A DNA stretch of 10,649 nt. Origin: Desulfobacterales bacterium. Lineage in GTDB: Bacteria; Desulfobacterota; Desulfobacteria; Desulfobacterales; ETH-SRB1. The position numbers were made by a program, and so were the translations under genes. The notes beneath the pieces were generated by a model. The model did not search any database. It worked only from the letters and a program-made list of their open reading frames with translations, and was not told the DNA's origin. The stretch covers positions 1 to 10,649 of the forward strand of contig DAOVDN010000018.1 in the NCBI GenBank assembly GCA_030669465.1, written 5' to 3'. This document shows positions 1 through 4,672 of this stretch, one piece after another (the stretch's first letter is position 1; each line of letters starts with the position of its first letter).

Positions 1-12
1 GCGCAACTCTGT

Positions 13-34
13 CGGGGGGCGGCCCTGCCCCACC
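13..34 (-). repeat. REP-like palindromic repeat, left of the transposase gene
   Basis: This GC-rich stretch contains GGCCCTGCCCCACC. Read on the minus strand it matches the plus-strand units at 621-643 and 672-696 (GGTGGGGCAGGGCC core). It therefore sits in inverted orientation to the first units on the far side of the transposase gene. Its terminal bases differ from the CCCTACG ending of the right-hand units. Confidence 0.6.
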
Positions 35-56
35 AATAAAATGAAACAAGTGATAT

Positions 57-611
57 ATGTCTGAATACAGGCGTGCCAAGATTCCGGGCGCAACCTATTT
101 TTTCACGGTTGTGACTTTTGACCGAAAACAAATTCTGACAACCGATCTGGCACGTCGTTGCTTACGTTCTGCGTGGGAGGATGCTCAGAAGCGACACCCG
201 TTTCGGGTTGAAGCCATTTGTCTTTTGCCCGAGCATCTCCATTGCATCTGGACCCTTCCCAGGAATGATGCAGATTTCTCGATACGGTGGAACATGATCA
301 AAGGGCTGTTCTCGAAGCGCTATCTTGCCGGAGGTGGAACGGATGGGCTACGGAACAAGTCACGAAAACGAACCGGAGAAGCCGCGGTGTGGCAGAGGCG
401 CTTTTGGGAACACTTAATCCGGGACGAAGATGACTTGCGCAAGCACTTCGATTATATTCACTTTAATCCTGTAAGACACGGCCATGTCGTCAGACCTGCG
501 GACTGGCCATGGTCAAGCTTGCACCGCTATGTGCGCAAGGGGTGGTACAATTCGGACTGGGGTGCGCAAGAGCCGGAATCGATCAAAGGATTTGAATGCC
601 GGGGTGAATGA
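57..611 (+). CDS. REP-associated tyrosine transposase (RAYT, IS200/IS605-like Y1 family)
   Basis: A 184-residue single-domain HUH transposase. RAYT proteins are domesticated relatives of IS200 TnpA that act on REP palindromes, cutting single-stranded DNA through a tyrosine. Visible motifs are the N-terminal ATYFFTVVTFDR (12-23), the metal-binding HUH motif as H60-L61-H62 within LLPEHLHCIWTLP, a WQRRFWEHLIRDEDDL block (112-127), and the catalytic tyrosine Y133 in FDYIHFNPVRHG. The following WPWSSLHRYV is also typical. Length is normal for the family, so the gene looks intact. The ATG at 57 is the only sensible start, because the upstream ATG at 41 is in another frame and soon stops; no strong ribosome binding site is seen. 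REP-like units flank the gene (13-34, 621-643, 672-738), as expected of a RAYT locus. GC content appears higher than in the ATPase gene downstream. Confidence 0.93.
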   Translation: MSEYRRAKIPGATYFFTVVTFDRKQILTTDLARRCLRSAWEDAQKRHPFRVEAICLLPEHLHCIWTLPRNDADFSIRWNMIKGLFSKRYLAGGGTDGLRNKSRKRTGEAAVWQRRFWEHLIRDEDDLRKHFDYIHFNPVRHGHVVRPADWPWSSLHRYVRKGWYNSDWGAQEPESIKGFECRGE

Positions 612-620
612 CAGATGGAT

Positions 621-643
621 GGTGGGGCAGGCCCCACCCTACG
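621..643 (+). repeat. REP-like palindromic repeat, first unit after the transposase gene
   Basis: A GC-rich imperfect palindrome, GGTGGGGCAGGCCCCACC, followed by CTACG. It begins 10 bases after the transposase stop codon. The core can fold as GTGGGGC/GCCCCAC around a very small loop. It is the same family as 672-696 but lacks a few central bases. Short ATGG-rich runs lie on both sides. Confidence 0.65.
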
Positions 644-671
644 TGGGGGATGGATGGATGATTGGATGTTT

Positions 672-738
672 GGTGGGGCAGGGCCACCACCCTACGTGGA
701 AAATGTGCAAATTTGTTGGGTGGTGGCCCTGCCCCACC
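672..738. repeat. REPIN-like pair of inverted REP units
   Basis: Positions 672-692 and 718-738 are perfect 21-base reverse complements, separated by 25 bases. Each unit is itself a REP-type palindrome with the GGTGGGGCAGGGCC core. As DNA or RNA the pair can form one long hairpin. Two inverted REPs with a short spacer define a REPIN/BIME, the form usually mobilised in trans by a RAYT, and one is encoded next to it here. Confidence 0.7.
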
Positions 739-765
739 TTAGACGAGAAACGAGAAAAGTATGCA

Positions 766-790
766 TTCCCACGCAGAGCATGGGAACGAG
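766..790. repeat. Dispersed palindrome of the TTCCCACGC/GCGTGGGAA type
   Basis: TTCCCACGC and GCATGGGAA form a nine-base stem with one wobble pair around a three-base loop, followed by CGAG. A second member is at 2411-2434. The sequence resembles a dispersed repeat remembered from many environmental bacterial genomes; that resemblance is from memory, not from a search. Confidence 0.6.
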
Positions 791-805
791 TAACGAGCAA
801 CGAGG

Positions 806-854
806 TCAGAGATCAGAGATCAGAGATCAGAGAACCAGCAACCAGCAACCAGCA
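806..854. repeat. Two adjoining heptanucleotide tandem repeats
   Basis: TCAGAGA occurs four times without interruption (806-833), followed directly by ACCAGCA three times (834-854). Both have a seven-base period, as does the GGGAGCA array at 2287-2307. Short overlapping reading frames here are low-complexity and not believable as genes. Confidence 0.85.
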
Positions 855-879
855 ACGAGAACCGAGCAAGGGAAGGAAC

Positions 880-948
880 TTGACATGTATGCCGCAAACT
901 GGTAATTTATATTACCGTATTTATCTATAATCGGTAAGATACTTTACC
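880..948 (+). promoter_or_regulatory. Control region of the AAA/DUF4143 ATPase gene: two GGTAA-N6-TTACC palindromes around a promoter
   Basis: Two 16-base palindromes share the form GGTAA-N6-TTACC, at 901-916 and 933-948. Their starts are 32 bases apart, about three helical turns. A TATAAT at 926-931 abuts the second palindrome. A TTGACA lies at 880-885, but it is too far upstream to pair with that TATAAT at normal spacing. The layout suggests a dimeric repressor binding twice across the promoter, possibly as autoregulation. Repeat, spacing and position are seen; the operator role is inferred. Confidence 0.5.
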
Positions 949-966
949 ACATTACAGGGATGTATT

Positions 967-2256
967 ATGATAGAACTGCTTAAAGAAATCATTCTCGACT
1001 TTCAGAATACTGTTTTAGATAGCGGCATTCCAAGGCACTTTCAATATAAGCCTGTTAAGGGAAAAGCCTTTGTGTGTATTGGTGTAAGGCGTTGTGGAAA
1101 ATCGACCCTTCTTTATCAAATTATAAAAAAGATAGAGGCGCAAGGGGTTAAACTTAAAAATATTCTGTACATAAACTTTTTCGATGATCGACTGACTGAG
1201 TTAAAACAAGGCAACCTGTCATTAATTATTGAGGCATACTATTCTCTTTATCCGGAAAAAAAAGGGACTGAAGAGATTTACTGCTTTTTTGATGAAATAC
1301 AGGAAGCAAAGAATTGGGAACAATTTATTGACCGGATTTTACGGACCGAAAAATGTTCAGTATATTTGTCCGGCTCATCTGCAAAGCTGCTTTCCAAGGA
1401 AATCGCAACACAAATGCGAGGACGTTCTCTATCATGGGAACTGTTCCCATTTTCTTTTTCGGAATTTATTTCCTATAAGGGGATTGACTTTAAAAAACTA
1501 ACTTCACGAAACAGACTCTTACTGCAAAACTGTTTTGACGAGTATTTTCTGAAAGGCGGCTTTCCCGAGGTTCGTGATGTCTCTGCTAAAATCCGCGTCA
1601 TGATTCACCAGGAATATTTTAAAACCATTCTTCATAGAGATGTAATTGAGAGATTTAATGTCATACACCCTCAAGCCGCTATACAGGCTGGTTACAGGTT
1701 AATCAGTTCCACGGCCTCTCTTTATTCAATAAATCGCATTACAGAGTATCTTAAATCTCTCGGCTATAAGGTCAGTAAAGGTTTTGTCTCCTCATGCATC
1801 GAGTGGTTCGAGGATGTTTATTTTCTCTTTTCCGTTAAAATATTTAGCCCTTCAATTTCAAAGCAGAATGCCAATGCAAAAAAAATCTATTGCATCGACC
1901 ATTCCATGGTTACTTCAATTGCGCCAAAGATACTGGAAAATAAAGGGCATTTGCTTGAAAACATGATGTTCACATACCTTCGCAGGCATACAGAACAGAT
2001 TTATTATTATAGGACAAAAAAAGGCAATGAAATTGATTTTATATGGACAGACAATCGGGGGAGCAGGCATCTTATGCAGATATCATTCTCATTAAAAGAC
2101 CCGGCTACAAGAAAGCGCGAGATTTCATCTCTCTCATTTGCGATGGAAGAGCTAAACCTCAGGCGGTCAACAATAATAACCTATAATGAAGAAGATCTCA
2201 TCAAAGTAGAAACCGGAGTCATAAAGATTATACCAGCATGGAAATATATGCTTTGA
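967..2256 (+). CDS. AAA-family ATPase with C-terminal DUF4143 domain
   Basis: A 429-residue protein of the widespread AAA_14/DUF4143 group, whose cellular role is poorly defined. The N-terminal ATPase has a Walker A motif GVRRCGKS (39-46), a Walker B motif CFFDEIQ (106-112, D109 and E110) followed by the usual NWEQFID, and a sensor-like YLSGSSAKLL (133-142). The DUF4143 part starts near 210 with YFKTILHRDVIERF. It ends with GNEIDFIW and a later MQISFSL, which recalls the degenerate PD-(D/E)XK-like fold of this domain. Length is normal and no frameshift is seen. AGGGA at 956-960 lies six bases before the ATG. No partner gene is adjacent, so it appears monocistronic, behind a distinctive double palindrome. 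Fragments of two more ATPase genes follow within 650 bases. The family is clear; the function is not known. Confidence 0.9.
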   Translation: MIELLKEIILDFQNTVLDSGIPRHFQYKPVKGKAFVCIGVRRCGKSTLLYQIIKKIEAQGVKLKNILYINFFDDRLTELKQGNLSLIIEAYYSLYPEKKGTEEIYCFFDEIQEAKNWEQFIDRILRTEKCSVYLSGSSAKLLSKEIATQMRGRSLSWELFPFSFSEFISYKGIDFKKLTSRNRLLLQNCFDEYFLKGGFPEVRDVSAKIRVMIHQEYFKTILHRDVIERFNVIHPQAAIQAGYRLISSTASLYSINRITEYLKSLGYKVSKGFVSSCIEWFEDVYFLFSVKIFSPSISKQNANAKKIYCIDHSMVTSIAPKILENKGHLLENMMFTYLRRHTEQIYYYRTKKGNEIDFIWTDNRGSRHLMQISFSLKDPATRKREISSLSFAMEELNLRRSTIITYNEEDLIKVETGVIKIIPAWKYML

Positions 2257-2286
2257 AAGCCCTTTGCACAAGAAGACGTTTTTCAA

Positions 2287-2307
2287 GGGAGCAGGGAGCA
2301 GGGAGCA
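2287..2307. repeat. Heptanucleotide tandem repeat (GGGAGCA)3
   Basis: Three perfect copies of GGGAGCA lie 31 bases after the ATPase stop codon. The seven-base period matches the arrays at 806-854, although the unit sequence differs. It marks the start of a 648-base stretch (2257-2904) that holds repeats and gene fragments but no intact gene. Confidence 0.85.
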
Positions 2308-2313
2308 AAAGAT

Positions 2314-2374
2314 GAACGTCCAACATCCGCGCAGCGCAGGCGCTTGCGCCGCGTGACATCGAACGTCCAACATC
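2314..2374. repeat. Composite repeat: direct GAACGTCCAACATC copies around a GC-rich palindromic unit
   Basis: GAACGTCCAACATC occurs at 2314-2327 and again at 2361-2374. Between them, at 2331-2356, lies a 26-base GC-rich unit with the palindrome GGCGCTTGCGCC. The same 26 bases occur in perfect reverse complement at 4271-4296. The arrangement resembles a small GC-rich unit inserted into a repeat, or a repeat pair that recombined around it. Confidence 0.7.
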
Positions 2375-2410
2375 GAATGAAAAACAAATACCAAATGAGA
2401 CCTTTGTCTG

Positions 2411-2434
2411 GTTCCCATGCTGGAGCGTGGGAAC
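2411..2434. repeat. Dispersed palindrome GTTCCCATGC-N4-GCGTGGGAAC
   Basis: The ten-base arms pair fully apart from one wobble, around the loop TGGA. It is a second member of the family seen at 766-790; both are followed by CGAG. It abuts the broken ATPase fragment at 2436-2534 and supplies the frame with unrelated codons beyond the break, so it probably marks an insertion or deletion boundary. Confidence 0.65.
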
Positions 2435-2435
2435 G

Positions 2436-2534
2436 AGAAATCAAATCATGCAGGAAAATCCTCATTAATGACGATTTTCCACATCTTCTCACTCCGGAAA
2501 TAATTACGATCTCTTTTTTATCGATTACTCTATA
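2436..2534 (-). pseudogene. Walker A fragment of an AAA-family ATPase gene (remnant)
   Basis: About 33 codons on the minus strand encode a piece containing IDKKEIVIISGVRRCGKSSL, then MRIFLHDLIS. This is the Walker A region of an AAA/DUF4143-type ATPase; its GVRRCGKS is identical to that of the intact neighbour at 967-2256. The open frame continues to 2603 on one side and 2283 on the other, but those codons come from the structured element (2535-2720) and the palindromic repeats (2331-2434), not from an ATPase. The start codon, Walker B and the whole C-terminus are missing. I read it as a gene cut on both sides by repeat insertion or deletion. A functional short peptide is unlikely. Confidence 0.75.
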
Positions 2535-2720
2535 TAAGGAACGGGGACGAAATAACTTCCACAAGTAGGCGCATAGATTTGGGTCAGTTTTGTTCGATCT
2601 CAAGTCACAAAAGTTGATGGAATAGCAGGCTATTTTGATACTTTTGGGATTTGAGATCGGGCAAAGGTGGCCTGAAGCTGTGATGCATAGTTGGGGAAGT
2701 TATTTCGTCCCCGTTCCTTA
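2535..2720 (+). repeat. Structured palindromic element, copy A (186 bp)
   Basis: The ends (2535-2560 and 2695-2720) are perfect 26-base reverse complements. Inside are nested stems: CGATCTCAA/TTGAGATCG (2595-2603 with 2651-2659), CAAAAGT/ACTTTTG (2608-2614 with 2640-2646) and AATAGC/GCTATT (2621-2626 with 2629-2634). The whole element can fold into one long branched hairpin. The interior aligns along its length with copy B (5806-5986), including AGATTTG-GTCAG, AATAGCA-GCTATTT and ATCGG-CAAAG-TGG. No protein is encoded. It lies exactly between two ATPase gene fragments. It could be a MITE-like non-autonomous mobile element or a repeated structured RNA. Confidence 0.8.
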
Positions 2721-2731
2721 GGCTTCCCGAC

Positions 2732-2893
2732 CGTTCTTTTTTCCTCTTCGGCCCACGCAGTGTTGGGAAAACTACATGGCTGAAAGAAGCCCTACCTGAC
2801 GCCTCTTTTTTTGACCTGCTTGACTCATATTTGTACCTGGAGTTTTCTCAAAAGCCTGGCAACCTGGAAGTTTCCACTTTCTCTAAGGCATGA
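2732..2893 (+). pseudogene. N-terminal fragment of a second AAA/DUF4143 ATPase gene (remnant)
   Basis: In the plus frame, 53 codons encode RSFFLFGPRSVGKTTWLKEA, then LPDASFFDLLDSYLYLEF, and end at TGA (2891-2893). This is the recognisable beginning of the other common subtype of AAA/DUF4143 ATPase: Walker A is GPRSVGKT, followed by the usual LPDA and DLLDS segment. No start codon is found nearby in frame, because the sequence upstream is the structured element ending at 2720. The Walker B and DUF4143 parts are absent. Its different Walker A and opposite strand show that it is not part of the fragment at 2436-2534. Confidence 0.75.
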
Positions 2894-2904
2894 TTACGAG
2901 TTCA

Positions 2905-4002
2905 TCATACATTCCCTTTAATAAAATCTTCCGTCAGATAATAGGCCTTTTCATCGGTAAACTGTTTTGGAGGATGCTTCATAAAAAAGGCGGAAGGATC
3001 ATATAAAACGCCGCCATGACCTCTTTGAAGAGCCAATTTGCAACAGCGAATTGCGTCAATGGTTACTCCGGCTGAATTAGGAGAATCCTCAACCGAAAGA
3101 CGAAGTTCCAGATTCATAGGGATATCTCCAAAAAGTCTTCCTTCCATCCTGATGAAACAGACCTTATTATCTTTTTGCCACCGCACATAATCGCTGGGTC
3201 CGATATGGATATTCTTTTCCTGCAAAGGCGCAGCCAAAACAGACTGGACAGCTTCAGTTTTTGATATTTTTTTGAAATAAAGACGTTTGCGGCTTAGCAT
3301 ATTTAAAAAATCAGTATTCCCACCTGTATTAAGCTGGTAAGTTTTCTCTAATTTAACGCCTCTCTTGTTAAATAAGTCGGCCAGGATTCTATGAATAATG
3401 GTGGCCCCTAATTGAGACTTTATGTCATCTCCGATAATCGGAATATTTTTTGTTTTAAACCGCTCCGCCCATTCCGGATTGCTGGCAATAAAAACAGGGA
3501 TACAATTAATAAAAGCAACGCCTGCCTCCAATGCGCATTCGGCATAGAAGCGGACGGCATCTTCAGAGCCTACCGGAAGATAGTTCATCAATATTTCAGT
3601 TTTTGATTCTCTTAAGATTTTTACCACTTCATTTTTCTCAGGCTGAGGTTCCTGGGCGATCACAAAAGTACATTCTTCCTCATAATTTTTCATATGCTCG
3701 GCAACACCATCCAATACTCTTCCCATGCTAACAAAAATATGATCATATGGAATATTCTCAAAAAAGACAGTGGTGCAATTTGGAGGAGCAAAAACAGCTT
3801 CTCTAAGGCTTTTGCCTACTTTGCGCTTATCAATATCAAAGGCACAAACCACTTCGATATCATACGGTTTGTAGCCGCCGATGTCCCAATGCATCAATCC
3901 GATTGCGTCTTCGCTGCTCTTGTTTTTATAGTATTCTATTCCCTGCAATAATGAACTTGCGCAGTTACCGACCCCTGCAATTCCGATCTTGATCTTATCC
4001 AT
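2905..4002 (-). CDS. ino1: Inositol-3-phosphate synthase (bacterial/archaeal type)
   Basis: A 365-residue cytosolic NAD-dependent enzyme that converts glucose 6-phosphate to 1D-myo-inositol 3-phosphate (EC 5.5.1.4), the first step to inositol lipids or inositol-phosphate solutes. The N-terminal Rossmann motif is GIAGVGNCASS (7-17). Conserved blocks follow: LPVGSEDAVRFYAECAL (142-158), NCIPVFIASNPEW (166-178), GDDIKSQLGAT (191-201, with the conserved active-site lysine K195), NTGGNTDFLNM (225-235), GPSDYVRW (268-275), and MEGRLFGDIP with SVEDSPNSAG near 286-312. The length fits the short prokaryotic form, not the roughly 500-residue eukaryotic one. The start is well supported: AGGAGG (plus-strand 4012-4017) lies nine bases before the ATG. 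The gene is alone on the minus strand between repeat-rich gaps, so its pathway is not shown by context. The last bases overlap a TGATGAACTCGTAAT-type repeat end. Confidence 0.93.
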   Translation of the reverse strand: MDKIKIGIAGVGNCASSLLQGIEYYKNKSSEDAIGLMHWDIGGYKPYDIEVVCAFDIDKRKVGKSLREAVFAPPNCTTVFFENIPYDHIFVSMGRVLDGVAEHMKNYEEECTFVIAQEPQPEKNEVVKILRESKTEILMNYLPVGSEDAVRFYAECALEAGVAFINCIPVFIASNPEWAERFKTKNIPIIGDDIKSQLGATIIHRILADLFNKRGVKLEKTYQLNTGGNTDFLNMLSRKRLYFKKISKTEAVQSVLAAPLQEKNIHIGPSDYVRWQKDNKVCFIRMEGRLFGDIPMNLELRLSVEDSPNSAGVTIDAIRCCKLALQRGHGGVLYDPSAFFMKHPPKQFTDEKAYYLTEDFIKGNV

Positions 4003-4105
4003 AAAAAACAGCCTCCTGCACCATTTATATCATATCAAATCTAAATCAAGGTATTGCTGCACATATTCTTCCTAACAAAATTACCGAAAAATGGCAAATA
4101 GAAGT

Positions 4106-4144
4106 ATTTTTCAAAGGTCTCTCTTTGATGACTTCGTAAAAAGT
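4106..4144. repeat. Dispersed repeat segment upstream of ino1
   Basis: Positions 4106-4120 (ATTTTTCAAAGGTCT) are the exact reverse complement of 8791-8805. TCAAAG and CTTTGA (4111-4116 and 4123-4128) can pair across a six-base loop. TTGATGACTTCGTAAAAAGT (4125-4144) follows and resembles, in inverted orientation, the bases just past the ino1 stop (2891-2907, TGATTACGAGTTCATCA). I remember both motifs as common intergenic repeats in Desulfobacterota genomes. The stretch 4003-4672 holds only such repeats and one gene remnant. Confidence 0.45.
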
Positions 4145-4189
4145 ATAAAATTGCGGTTTTTTTGTAACAATTTAGTTGCTTGAAATTTT

Positions 4190-4246
4190 TGACAGGATTG
4201 ACAGGATATTCAGGATTAAAATCATCTAAACTTATCCTGTTAATCC
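4190..4246. repeat. ATCCTGTCA-type repeat cluster, left side
   Basis: TGACAGGAT occurs twice in tandem (4190-4207), followed by CAGGATT, and then the opposite orientation as TTATCCTGTTAATCC (4232-4246). The same motif reappears inverted at 4606-4622, on the far side of the GxxExxxY remnant. From memory, this motif often accompanies GxxExxxY genes. Confidence 0.6.
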
Positions 4247-4270
4247 GCAGTTAAATCCTTTGCCTTGCGT

Positions 4271-4296
4271 TCACGCGGCGCAAGCGCCTGCGCTGC
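4271..4296 (-). repeat. Second copy of the 26-base GC-rich palindromic unit
   Basis: All 26 bases match 2331-2356 in reverse complement, and the match stops abruptly at both ends. The unit includes GGCGCAAGCGCC. It supplies the stop codon and foreign C-terminal codons of the GxxExxxY remnant. Confidence 0.8.
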
Positions 4297-4528
4297 ACGT
4301 GATTTCAACTTTCAGCTTACCAAAATCAATAATTGAACTTACGGGTTTTCCTGTGGCGACAAGATAATTTACCATCTGAACTTTATGGGTAGAAACAATT
4401 CGCCTTACCGTTTTAACTTCTAAAATGATCGTGTTATCCACTATGATGTCAGCAATAAATCCACCAACAATTTCATTATCGTACAATAGAGTTGCAGGCC
4501 TCTGAGATAGAGCAGATAAACCGGTTGT
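4271..4528 (-). pseudogene. Remnant of a GxxExxxY-family gene (PDDEXK_3-like)
   Basis: The minus strand encodes SQRPATLLYDN, then EIVGGFIADIIVDNTIILEV, KTVRRIVSTHKVQMVNYLVA and TGKPVSSIIDFGKLKVEI. This matches the second half of the GxxExxxY family: the usual R-x-x-Y-x-x-x-x-x-G-x-x-x-D-x-x-V block, ILEVK as the E-x-K of the nuclease-like site, and the HKxQxxxYL signature. The N-terminal third carrying the G-x-x-E-x-x-x-Y motif is absent, and a stop codon lies in frame shortly upstream. The only possible start inside is a TTG at 4486. The last codons read through the GC-rich repeat at 4271-4296 and give a foreign tail, CSAGACAA. I call it a decayed fragment; a truncated but expressed 71-residue form cannot be excluded. 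Confidence 0.7.
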
Positions 4529-4605
4529 GATTCTTCTTTATGATTTACCGGATAGCTAAAGTGAGACGTAGCTTTGTTTGTTGCACTTGAAACAGAATCT
4601 TGTAT

Positions 4606-4622
4606 ATCCTGTTATCCTGTCA
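4606..4622. repeat. ATCCTGT-type repeat, right side
   Basis: ATCCTGTTATCCTGTCA is an inverted counterpart of the TGACAGGAT units at 4190-4207. The pair brackets the GxxExxxY remnant and ends about 50 bases before the histidine kinase gene. Confidence 0.55.
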
Positions 4623-4672
4623 GAGTCTTTTTCAATAGGCTAAAAATGTTACGATAAATCTTTAAAAAGGAG

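Noticed and set aside
672..738. Rho-independent terminator after the transposase gene
   Set aside because: The stem is strong, but no T-run follows either unit, and the matching copies elsewhere at the locus show it is a REPIN.
806..854. Possible CRISPR array
   Set aside because: The units are seven bases, contiguous, without spacers, and no cas gene is near; these are plain tandem repeats.
484..930. Overlapping plus-strand frames after the transposase gene
   Set aside because: They consist of the transposase gene read out of frame, REP units and heptamer repeats; composition is low-complexity and no motif is present.
2344..2568. Plus-strand frame across the repeat region
   Set aside because: It reads through palindromes and the antisense of an ATPase fragment, so it has no coding support.
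4581..4608. Promoter TTGCAC-N16-TATATC before the histidine kinase
   Set aside because: The match is moderate and the -10 part overlaps a dispersed repeat, so support is too weak to annotate.
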